NCBI GenBank assembly: GCA_964547105.1 | Contig: CAZJLO010000057.1 | Coordinates: forward strand, 1 to 11,262 | Direction of reading: 5' to 3' | Length of the DNA stretch: 11,262 bases | Source of the DNA: RXOA01 sp964547105 | GTDB taxonomy: Bacteria; Bipolaricaulota; Bipolaricaulia; UBA7950; UBA9294 | Shown: in pieces, positions 1 to 7,219 of the stretch | Layout: each line of letters opens with the position of its first letter | Numbering within the stretch: position 1 is the first letter of the stretch | The notes under the pieces: generated by a model | Databases searched by the model: none | What the model was told of the DNA's origin: nothing | The model's input: only the letters and a program-made list of their open reading frames with translations | Position numbers and translations under genes: made by a program

Positions 1-3000
1 GCGACAGACGCTGAGATGTACTTCTCCTCGGACAAGAACGGCCAGAACCGCGTGATGGACATCCAGGAAGGTGAGGAAGTCTGGATCTGCGTTTACGATC
101 CCGATGAGAATATCGATTGTGACGTGCGGGATAAGATCTGGACCGACATCAAGATCATGGATCCCAAGACAGGCGCGTACATCGTGTGGAAGAGCTACCT
201 CAACGAGTTTGGCGCGCCGGATGAGTTTGGGTGCCCATGCTTGTACGAGAACGCCGCCTATGTTCCCTACAAAGGGCACTGGCCGGGAAATTCGGCCGGG
301 TGGTTCGGCGGGGACTACCTGGAGGAAACGGGCGCCGACACGGGCCTGTTCACATCCGCCAGGTCCTTCCGAATCGGAACACGCGAGGCATACGGCGACC
401 CCATGTACAACACGCATGTCGTTGATGTGGCTACGATCGACGGTGTCGTCGATGAATTCCAGTGGGGACACTATATGTACTGGGATTGGATGGCGAACCT
501 GATCGAGCCGCTCGGCAACCTGTTTGGCGACAACCGTGGTTGGTTCTTCCCCATCGGCATCTTCCCCTGGCCCGGCTTCAATGTCGGCTTCATGGGGCTC
601 GATCACCTGTATCCGAATGGATACCCATTCCCGCCCAGCGAGTGGGCGGTGAATTGGGTTAGCGCCGAGCCGGAAATCGATCTCTATCTCATCGGGCGGT
701 TCGAGAACATGGACACGCTGGTGGGGATGTACCAGGATCAGAACGATGAGGGCGACGTCGCCATTGCGATGATGAAGATCATCGATATCGAAGCAACGAT
801 CTCGTGGGATCAGGAGATCTATAAGGACGCCAACACATCGGCGACCATCACGGTGGTCGATTCCGACGAGAACCTCGACTGCAGCCGCGTGGAATGGGTT
901 CCTGTGTTCATTCTGGTCAACCCGGGTTCGTGGTATCTTCAGACCGGCAGCGAGGTGGTTCCATCATCGTTCTGTGCGCTCAAGCGCACCGGCGGCGTGT
1001 GGCCGGATGATCTGCTTTCTGGCCAGATCGCCGAGGTCCGTCAGGCACCGATTTTCTGGTTCAACATCTACAACGCGTCGAATCCGATGGGGAATTCCCG
1101 CTACTACACGCAATACGACATCAGCCTGTTCGACACGGTGGATCCTGCGGGGATCACCGCCGTGTCGTTCTACGCCCAGGAGACCGGGCCGAACACCGGC
1201 GTGTTCCAGTTGAACCTGAACTCCATTCTCAGCGATCTCGGGTTCGACTCGTTGCGTGTCCGCGATGTGCTTGTCGCCTACTACTTGGATCCCAATGACT
1301 TCGACGACTTCAAGTTGGCCACGGCGTACATCGAGCAATGGAACCACTCGATCACCAGCTTTACCGACGCCACCCGCAACGATCAGGAGGAGTACTGGCT
1401 TGGACGTGACCCGATCTACGTTCAAGTGATCGACGCCAACGCCAATGTAGATCCCTGCTGCCCGGAGCAGCTTATCGTCCACCTCTGTGATCCTCATGGA
1501 GAGGACGATGCCGAGTGGCTCGTCCTCGATGAAACGTCCTCCAACAGCCCGGTCTTCATCACCTTCGCCGGTGTGGAACTCCGGCCGGTGTGGGACGCGC
1601 TGGGGATCGGCTTTGGGGGCGCCCTCGGCGGGTTCCAGCTCGTACTCGACAACTGGCGGGTCGAGGCGTTCAATGAAGATGACATCTACGTGCGCTATAA
1701 CGATGTCGTCTACACCGACAGTCTTCTCATGCGGCCGATCGACGATGCGGCGAATGGGCAGAGCCTCTCCGGTCTCGGGGACTTGAGCATCTTCACGAGC
1801 TTCCCGCCGGACATTGCATGGACTCGCGTGGCCAACGATGTCTCTTTCGACATCATGTCCATCGCCGACACGCAGGTGGTTGACGGTGAGATCGTCAACA
1901 TGTATTTCCTCGATCGTCAAGGCAACCGCGTCAGCGGGTATGTCAACAGCGACTGCATCTTTGTCGAGGTGATCGATCCGGATCAGGACGAGGATCAGGC
2001 GCGTCGCGAGCGGATCGAGGCGTACTGGGACGGCGGGCAGAGCATTCCGTTCGGACCGAAGCCGCTGAATCCGTTTGGCTGCACGACGGAACGGGAGGTT
2101 CTCCATCCCGTGAACCGCTTGCTTGGCGACACCAACATTTTCAACGATTCGCCGAACCCGTATCCCTTCGTCTGCGACGGTGAACCGAAGATCTACGTGC
2201 TGAATCCGCGCAGCGGACGCTGGGCGGCGGTGGATCTGATGGAGACGAGCGTGGCGAGCGGCGTGTTCCGCAGCGTGATCTGTGTGGATCTGGTCGGTGT
2301 GTACGGATGCGTGCCGACTCTCGGAGTCCTCCCGGGCGACACGATCATCGCGGTGTATCAGGATCCATCTAACCACAGCGACTCGGCTTGGATTTCGATC
2401 AAGATCGGCATCGGCGGCGGCGGAACGCCTCCGTCCTTGAGTTCGACAACGACGTTCGTCGACGAGACGGGGGCTGAGGTGGCGAGCTACACGGACGCCG
2501 ACACGGTGTATGTGAAGGTCATCGATCCTTCGCACGGTGGCGCTGCCGTGCTGTTGGATGCGGTGGAGATCCTAGGGGAAACCTACGATGTCGAGCCTCT
2601 TGCCGGCGCGGCGAGCGATACGTTCATCACCGAAGGACTGGCGGTGGATCTGGTGGCCGGCGAGCCGATTACCGCGACCTACACCGACCCGACGAACCCG
2701 CTGGACGAGTCTTCCGACACGATCGAGATCGTGGCTTCCGTTCTGGACGTGACGGGCTTTGTCGTGACGCCGAATCCATTCGACAACGAAGTGACGTTCG
2801 CCTACGAGGGCACCGGAGTCGCGCAGATGTTTGCCGTCTCCGTGTACAACGTGGCCGGTGACCTGATCTGGACCGCCGAAGAAGAGAACGTCATCGAAGT
2901 GACGTGGTCCGGATCGTGCGCAGACGTGGCGAAGGGCGCCTACATTTACGCGATCAACGTGAGTGATGGCGAGAACTCATTCGAAGAGAAGGACGTGCTC

Positions 3001-3012
3001 GTCAAGAAGTAG
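1..3012 (+). CDS. Large repeat-containing secreted/surface protein with C-terminal FlgD-like Ig domain (5' partial)
   Basis: The reading frame is already open at base 1, so the gene starts upstream of the window; the ATG at 16 lies inside a repeat and is unlikely to be the true start. At least 1003 residues are visible. Five degenerate beta-rich units can be seen. Each carries an acidic strand motif of the type V-Y-V-x-V-x-D-P-D-x-N-x-D, and later an E-T-x-x-x-x-G-V-F motif; some end in D-x-x-x-A-x-Y-x-D-P. The last roughly 90 residues (from about nt 2740) read T-P-N-P-F, then V-Y-N-V-A-G-D-L-I-W, then K-G-A-Y-I-Y. This is the layout of FlgD Ig-like or type-IX-sorting-like C-terminal domains. 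The protein is presumably exported and could be a surface-layer, adhesin or matrix component. The many D-x-D/N motifs may bind calcium. No enzyme motif was recognised. The next gene is convergent, so it is not an operon partner. Confidence 0.85.
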   Translation, partial: ATDAEMYFSSDKNGQNRVMDIQEGEEVWICVYDPDENIDCDVRDKIWTDIKIMDPKTGAYIVWKSYLNEFGAPDEFGCPCLYENAAYVPYKGHWPGNSAGWFGGDYLEETGADTGLFTSARSFRIGTREAYGDPMYNTHVVDVATIDGVVDEFQWGHYMYWDWMANLIEPLGNLFGDNRGWFFPIGIFPWPGFNVGFMGLDHLYPNGYPFPPSEWAVNWVSAEPEIDLYLIGRFENMDTLVGMYQDQNDEGDVAIAMMKIIDIEATISWDQEIYKDANTSATITVVDSDENLDCSRVEWVPVFILVNPGSWYLQTGSEVVPSSFCALKRTGGVWPDDLLSGQIAEVRQAPIFWFNIYNASNPMGNSRYYTQYDISLFDTVDPAGITAVSFYAQETGPNTGVFQLNLNSILSDLGFDSLRVRDVLVAYYLDPNDFDDFKLATAYIEQWNHSITSFTDATRNDQEEYWLGRDPIYVQVIDANANVDPCCPEQLIVHLCDPHGEDDAEWLVLDETSSNSPVFITFAGVELRPVWDALGIGFGGALGGFQLVLDNWRVEAFNEDDIYVRYNDVVYTDSLLMRPIDDAANGQSLSGLGDLSIFTSFPPDIAWTRVANDVSFDIMSIADTQVVDGEIVNMYFLDRQGNRVSGYVNSDCIFVEVIDPDQDEDQARRERIEAYWDGGQSIPFGPKPLNPFGCTTEREVLHPVNRLLGDTNIFNDSPNPYPFVCDGEPKIYVLNPRSGRWAAVDLMETSVASGVFRSVICVDLVGVYGCVPTLGVLPGDTIIAVYQDPSNHSDSAWISIKIGIGGGGTPPSLSSTTTFVDETGAEVASYTDADTVYVKVIDPSHGGAAVLLDAVEILGETYDVEPLAGAASDTFITEGLAVDLVAGEPITATYTDPTNPLDESSDTIEIVASVLDVTGFVVTPNPFDNEVTFAYEGTGVAQMFAVSVYNVAGDLIWTAEEENVIEVTWSGSCADVAKGAYIYAINVSDGENSFEEKDVLVKK
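79..2541 (+). repeat. Five degenerate intragenic domain repeats (protein level)
   Basis: The acidic strand motif recurs at nt 79-117 (VWICVYDPDENID), 844-879 (TITVVDSDENLD), 1414-1452 (IYVQVIDANANVD), 1957-1995 (IFVEVIDPDQDED) and about 2506-2541 (VYVKVIDPSHGG). The companion E-T-x(4)-G-V-F type motif follows at about 322, 1177, 1528, 2239 and, weakly, 2608. The first and fourth copies also share an M-Y-F...G-x-x-R-V lead-in. Spacing between copies is uneven, about 510 to 770 bases, so linkers or extra domains lie between them. The copies have diverged and are not DNA-level repeats. Confidence 0.7.
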
Positions 3013-3180
3013 GTCGAGTGAGAGGGGCGGCGTCATCTGGGCGGGGCATCCCGAAGCGGATGTTCCGTCCTCTCTCTTGAGGCGATGAAGGGGTCCTGAT
3101 GATGGCGTGGGGAGGTGGCTCACTTGTGACCTCAACCTTCCATCCTGCCCATCCGGTCTCAAGGGCTCACGCACAGCACG
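3013..3180. other. Convergent intergenic gap
   Basis: This gap separates the stop of the surface protein from the stop of the glycyl radical enzyme on the other strand. I looked for a shared bidirectional terminator and found none with a T tract. A weak interrupted hairpin (GAGG at 3112-3115 with CCTC at 3130-3133, TCAC/GTGA inside) is the only structure seen. No gene is supported here. Confidence 0.6.
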
Positions 3181-5544
3181 TTACGCCGACTCGTGGGCGG
3201 TTCTGGCGATGATCTCCTCCTGGAGGACGGGATCCAGGTGCACGAAGTAGTCGCTGTACCCTGCGACGCGGACGATCAGATCGCGGTATTCATCCGGCGC
3301 CGCCTGCGCACGACGAAGGGTCTCCGAATCGACCACATTGAATTGGATGTGATGGCCGTCTAAACGAAAGTACGTGCGGACGAGACTCCCAAGTTTTCGC
3401 AGCCCGCTCTCATCGCGAAGAACATCGGGCAGGAATCGTTGGTTCAGCAGCGTCCCTCCGGTTCGCACATGGTCGATCTTTCCAGCGGATCGGATAACCG
3501 CCGTCGGTCCCCGCGTGTCTGCGCCTTGCACCGGCGAGATCCCATCCGAAAGCGGGAGGCTCGCGCTCCGCCCGTCTGCCGACGCCCCAACCATCTCACC
3601 GAAGAACACGTGGACCGTTGTTGGCAGCAGGTTGATGCGATAGCGGCCACCCTTTGTGTTCGGTCTGCCGTCGATTGCGGAGAAGTAGATGTCGAACAGC
3701 CGCTGCGCGATCGCATCCGCGGCCGCGTCATCGTTCCCGAACTTCGGCGAGTGTCGGAGTAGGTTCCGTTGGAGTGGTTTGAATCCCTCGAAATCGGCGT
3801 CGAGAGCATCGAGAAGCTCGGTCATCGTGAGATCGCCGCGAGAGAAGACGTGCTCGCCGATGGCCGCAAAGGCATCCGTTGCCGTGCCCAAACCGACTCC
3901 CTGGATATAGGTTGTGGGGTATCGGGGGCCCGCATCGTTGTAGTCTTCGCCGCGATCAATGCAGTCTTCGACCACGGTGGAGAGAAACGGCGCCGGCATG
4001 TTTTCGGCGAACAGCCGCTCGATTCGGTGGTTTCCCTCAATCTTCAGATCCACGAAGTGCTTGAGCTGTGCTTCGTAGGCGTCGAACAGCTGGTCGAGTG
4101 AATGAAACGAGTGAGGGTCGCCCGTGGCCGGACCGAGGCGGCAACCGGTTCGAGGATCGACGCCGTCGTGTAATGCGATTTCAAGGATCTTCGGCCAGTT
4201 GATGTACCCGGTGAGGACGCAGCTTTCTTTGCCGAACGCACTCACCGTGACGCAGCCGCTTGGGCCGCCGGCGCGGGCATCTTCGAGCGACTTGCCCGCC
4301 CTTAGGAACTCTTGGCAGATGGCATCGGTGTTGAAGATGGACGGTTGGCCGAATCCGCGTCGCACCACCTCGAGGGCGCGCAACAGGAACCGATCCGGAT
4401 TTGCCTTGGACAGCTGGATGCACGACCCGGTGTACGGCAAACGCATTTCCTCGATGACGTCGAGGATCAGGTACGATAGGTCGTTGACGGCGTCGCCTCC
4501 GTTGCGGTCGACGCCGCCTGTGTTGATCAGAGTGAAGTCGTTGTAGGTTGCGCTCTGTTCTTCGGTAACGCCGACCTTCGGAGGGGCTGGCTGGTTGGAG
4601 AACTTGATCCAGAAGCACTCGAGCAGTTCTTTTGCCTGTTCTGGAGAGAGGCGGCCTTGTTCGATGTCTCGGCGGTAGAACGGATAGAGATGCTGATCGA
4701 TTCTTCCGGGATTGAGCGAGTCCCACTCATTCAGTTCGATGACCACGCCAAGATGGACGAACCAGTACATCTGCAGCGCTTCGTGGAAGGTCCGTGGTGC
4801 GCGGCGGGGGACCCACTCGCAGATGTCGGCGATCTGCATCAACTCGGCTCGCCGGGTCGGGTCTTCGGTATCCTCAGACAGCTTCCGGGCTTGCCTTGCA
4901 TGCCGCTCGGCAAAGCAAATGATCGCATCGCAGCAGATGGACATCGCCTTGAGCTGATCCAGCTTGGATTGCTTCCGTGGATCCGCAGAAGCCGCAATCC
5001 CGTCCGCGGACCGTGCGATCCACGCCTTGAAGTCATCAAATCCCAGGTGATAGATCTTGTCATCAAGGACAGCGTGGCCTGGCGACCGTTGCTCCATGAA
5101 CTCGGTGAATACTCCCGATTCGAAAGCTGCCTGCCATTGAGAGGTCATTGCCGCGAAGACCTGCGTGCGCATGCTTCGATCTTTCCAGTACGGAATGACC
5201 TCATCAGCGTACAGCTTGTGGGTCGCCTCATCGACAAGGAACGGCGTCTTCCCCCGCGCGGGAAGGACATTGAGATCGTCCAGTGTGTGACAGCAAAGCT
5301 CGGGGTACGTTGGGGTCGCTTTGGGGCGAGGTCCCCGCTCGCCGACGATCAGCTCCCCGTCGCCGATGTGAATCGACTGGTGCTCGACAAGGTACCGAAA
5401 TGCAAGGGCACGCTGAATCGGAATCGGGTGTGCTTCAGGATCGAGATGCGTGTAGAACGCTGTAAGAAGCCGAGCTCGCTCCCCACTGACCGAAGCAGGG
5501 GCATTGAGACACTCGTCGCGAAGTTGCCCGACTCTCGCATTCAT
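3181..5544 (-). CDS. Glycyl radical enzyme, HypD/PFL2-like family, with atypical Cys-Val-Thr active site
   Basis: This 787-residue protein has the full length of the PFL2/dehydratase branch of glycyl radical enzymes. The C-terminal radical loop is R-V-A-G-Y-S with Gly762. The thiyl loop is G-C-V-T with Cys431. Relative to what I recall of trans-4-hydroxy-L-proline dehydratase (HypD), pocket residues match at a constant offset of -3: F149, H157, D275, S331, D336, F337, Y447, T642, C431 and G762. The catalytic Glu of Cys-X-Glu is replaced by Thr433 (codon ACG, two base changes from GAG). A radical reaction in the cytosol, made active by the adjacent activase, is safe to infer; the substrate is not. 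It may not be a hydroxyproline dehydratase, because the missing Glu is the acid/base of dehydratases and no proline-pathway gene is visible. Alternatives are a decarboxylase, a C-S or C-N lyase, or a new reaction. The ATG start at 5544 is fixed by a strong Shine-Dalgarno. Confidence 0.93.
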   Translation of the reverse strand: MNARVGQLRDECLNAPASVSGERARLLTAFYTHLDPEAHPIPIQRALAFRYLVEHQSIHIGDGELIVGERGPRPKATPTYPELCCHTLDDLNVLPARGKTPFLVDEATHKLYADEVIPYWKDRSMRTQVFAAMTSQWQAAFESGVFTEFMEQRSPGHAVLDDKIYHLGFDDFKAWIARSADGIAASADPRKQSKLDQLKAMSICCDAIICFAERHARQARKLSEDTEDPTRRAELMQIADICEWVPRRAPRTFHEALQMYWFVHLGVVIELNEWDSLNPGRIDQHLYPFYRRDIEQGRLSPEQAKELLECFWIKFSNQPAPPKVGVTEEQSATYNDFTLINTGGVDRNGGDAVNDLSYLILDVIEEMRLPYTGSCIQLSKANPDRFLLRALEVVRRGFGQPSIFNTDAICQEFLRAGKSLEDARAGGPSGCVTVSAFGKESCVLTGYINWPKILEIALHDGVDPRTGCRLGPATGDPHSFHSLDQLFDAYEAQLKHFVDLKIEGNHRIERLFAENMPAPFLSTVVEDCIDRGEDYNDAGPRYPTTYIQGVGLGTATDAFAAIGEHVFSRGDLTMTELLDALDADFEGFKPLQRNLLRHSPKFGNDDAAADAIAQRLFDIYFSAIDGRPNTKGGRYRINLLPTTVHVFFGEMVGASADGRSASLPLSDGISPVQGADTRGPTAVIRSAGKIDHVRTGGTLLNQRFLPDVLRDESGLRKLGSLVRTYFRLDGHHIQFNVVDSETLRRAQAAPDEYRDLIVRVAGYSDYFVHLDPVLQEEIIARTAHESA

Positions 5545-5548
5545 CGAT

Positions 5549-6508
5549 TCATCCTCCTATCCGTACAGGAACCTTTACGATACCACGCAGAATCTCACAG
5601 GCGCCGGCCGCAGCTGTGGCCGAATCGATCTTCAGTTCGTAATCAGGTTTCGATGGACGCCCGAGGCGCTCGCGCTTTCGTTGCCCTCCCGGATGATGCG
5701 GAAGGATGTGAACGGCCTCAACACATCGGAGTTCAGCGACAAATTTGCCGAGTGCGACGAGATCGTCGGATCGATCATTCAGGCCGGAAATGATCGGGTA
5801 GCGGATCCAGATTCCGCATCCAGCGTCGTCCAATCGCCGAAGGTTCTCGAGAATCCGCCTGTTGGAGACGCCGGTCATCTCCCGATGCCGAATATCGTCG
5901 ATGAGCTTGATGTCGTAGAGGAAGAGGTCGGTCATCGCGGCGAGCGCCTCGATCTCCGTCCACGGCGCATGGCCGCATGTGTCGATCGCTGTATGAATTC
6001 GGCGCTTGCGGCATTCGCCGAGCACGGCTCTCGCAAAGGAAAGCTGAGCCAGCGGCTCGCCACCGGAGAGCGTGATCCCGCCACCTGATTCGTCATAGAA
6101 CAGAACGTCGCGCTCGATTTCGCGGAGGAGGCCTTCGACAGAGTGCCTCCTGCCAGCGATCCTTCGTGCGTCAGCCGGGCATGTTGCGACGCACCTGCCA
6201 CATCCGGTGCACCGCTCTCGGTCTGTCCGCGCACGCCCGTCGACCATCGTGATTGCCTTCTCGGGACACGCGATGACACACGCGCCGCAACCGTCGCAAC
6301 GTTCCTGCCAGAACAGCAGATCAGGTTCAGGATGTTGACTCTCGGGGTTGTGGCACCACAGACAATCAAGAGGGCAACCCTTGAGGAAGATCGTGGTCCG
6401 AATTCCCGGGCCATCGTGAACAGCGAACCGCTTGATATCGAACACCAATCCCTGCAAAGAATTCGCCGGCAAGGCGGCTCCAGCGGGATCGGTAGCTGAA
6501 CGGGTCAT
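5549..6508 (-). CDS. Glycyl radical enzyme activating protein (radical SAM, two extra 4Fe-4S clusters)
   Basis: This cytosolic enzyme uses S-adenosylmethionine to generate the glycyl radical on the partner encoded 4 bases downstream. In a 319-residue form the radical SAM motif C-x3-C-x2-C is Cys45, Cys49 and Cys52. It is followed by a ferredoxin-like insert with two cysteine sets (C71/C74/C77/C81 and C100/C103/C106/C110). The S-G-G-E-P motif that contacts SAM follows. The insert is typical of activases of dehydratase and decarboxylase glycyl radical enzymes and is absent from short PflA. The start is uncertain. I chose the ATG at 6508, preceded by GGGAGG with a rather long 13-base spacer. An ATG at 6535 and a TTG at 6562 are in-frame alternatives (328 and 337 residues). 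The gene is first in a two-gene operon and diverges from the PadR operon. Confidence 0.92.
   Translation of the reverse strand: MTRSATDPAGAALPANSLQGLVFDIKRFAVHDGPGIRTTIFLKGCPLDCLWCHNPESQHPEPDLLFWQERCDGCGACVIACPEKAITMVDGRARTDRERCTGCGRCVATCPADARRIAGRRHSVEGLLREIERDVLFYDESGGGITLSGGEPLAQLSFARAVLGECRKRRIHTAIDTCGHAPWTEIEALAAMTDLFLYDIKLIDDIRHREMTGVSNRRILENLRRLDDAGCGIWIRYPIISGLNDRSDDLVALGKFVAELRCVEAVHILPHHPGGQRKRERLGRPSKPDYELKIDSATAAAGACEILRGIVKVPVRIGG
5552..5558 (-). promoter_or_regulatory. Shine-Dalgarno of the glycyl radical enzyme, embedded in the end of the activase gene
   Basis: The sequence AGGAGGA on the minus strand lies in the last codons of the activase and sits 7 bases before the ATG at 5544. 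The activase stop (5549-5551) falls between this site and the start, an arrangement that suggests translational coupling of activase and enzyme. Confidence 0.8.
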
Positions 6509-6626
6509 GATGCGGTGCTTTCCTCCCTGACGCATGCAAAGATACTCTCTTTCGTCCACCAATCAACCGATCGCACAAGATGAAGGCGGCGATGGCGACC
6601 TCCGCGGGCGGCTCGAATGGGCGGGA

Positions 6627-6655
6627 GTGACCGTCTTGATGATATCGTGTATTCT
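6627..6655 (+). promoter_or_regulatory. Candidate promoter of the padR-transporter operon
   Basis: A -35-like GTGACC (6627-6632) and a -10-like TATTCT (6650-6655) are separated by 17 bases; each matches the sigma-70 consensus at 4 of 6 positions. Transcription would begin about 10 bases before the PadR start codon, giving a very short leader, which agrees with the lack of a good Shine-Dalgarno there. This is an inference from weak boxes. Confidence 0.35.
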
Positions 6656-6660
6656 ACGAT
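6644..6660. promoter_or_regulatory. Inverted repeat, possible PadR operator
   Basis: Perfect 5-base arms ATCGT and ACGAT flank a 7-base centre in the divergent gap. The site overlaps the candidate -10 box of the PadR operon. PadR repressors usually bind such short dyads next to their own promoter, so autoregulation is plausible. The same protein could also affect the divergent activase operon. The arms are short and chance occurrence is possible. Confidence 0.35.
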
Positions 6661-6670
6661 GGAATAGCTC

Positions 6671-7219
6671 ATGATGGAGCAAAAGAGAAGCCTGCGACAG
6701 CCATTCCCGGTCGCGCATGCGGTGTTGGCCTGCCTCATGGAAGAAGCGAGCCACGGATACCGCATTCGCCAGCGGCTTGATAGCGCCTTTGGCGATCTGT
6801 GGCACATCCCCACCAGCCAGCTCTATCGGGTGTTGGAACGGCTGGAAAAGCGCGGATGGGCCGTGAGCCAAGCGGAACGCGAAGGGCAGCGCCCCGAGCG
6901 GGCTGTCTACGCGATTTCTCGGAAAGGAGAACAGGAATTCTGGGAATGGACGGACAGGCCGATCACAAGGCAATTGGAGCTGGTCGCGGAGTTCTGGACG
7001 AAGCTCTACTTCCTCCGCCGCATTGCGCCGAGTGGGGTTGACGCGTGGGTGGAAAGGCAGGTCGAAACCCTACGCCACCGCCTTGTCGCCCGTGGGGAGA
7101 TCGACACAGCGTCCGATGACCAAGCGTTTGCTTCTCTGGTGCAGGCGTATCGCAATTCCCAACTGGAAGCGGCAATCGGCTGGCTGGAGGAGCAGGCAAA
7201 CGGAGGGAGGTTCGATTGA
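6671..7219 (+). CDS. PadR-family transcriptional regulator
   Basis: This 182-residue protein has the PadR layout. A winged helix-turn-helix occupies about residues 12-70, with the hallmark H-G-Y-x-I near the start and S-Q-L-Y-R-V-L-x-R-L-E in the recognition helix, followed by a wing ending in Y-A-I-S-R-K-G. A helical C-terminal half (about 95-180) is expected to form the dimer. PadR proteins are mostly repressors released by small ligands. The gene leads the transport operon and its stop overlaps the TTG start of the binding protein, so it very likely controls that operon and itself. The inducer is unknown; a metal chelate or its uptake state is a guess from context. An ATG at 6674 directly follows the chosen ATG and cannot be excluded as the start. 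Confidence 0.9.
   Translation: MMEQKRSLRQPFPVAHAVLACLMEEASHGYRIRQRLDSAFGDLWHIPTSQLYRVLERLEKRGWAVSQAEREGQRPERAVYAISRKGEQEFWEWTDRPITRQLELVAEFWTKLYFLRRIAPSGVDAWVERQVETLRHRLVARGEIDTASDDQAFASLVQAYRNSQLEAAIGWLEEQANGGRFD

Noticed and set aside
964..2535. 523-codon open frame on the minus strand inside the surface protein gene
   Set aside because: It is antisense to a clearly coding frame with domain repeats. Its product is rich in Arg, His, Asp and Val with no family motif, as expected of a GC-rich shadow frame.
3112..3133. Possible terminator in the convergent gap
   Set aside because: The stem is interrupted by a four-base bulge and there is no T tract on either strand.
3181..5544. Naming the glycyl radical enzyme as pyruvate formate-lyase or as trans-4-hydroxyproline dehydratase
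   Set aside because: Pyruvate formate-lyase has two adjacent active-site cysteines, absent here. Hydroxyproline dehydratase needs Glu where this protein has Thr433.
4657..5793. 378-codon plus-strand open frame opposite the glycyl radical enzyme and activase
   Set aside because: The minus-strand frames carry full catalytic motifs of known families; this frame crosses both genes and shows no motif of its own.
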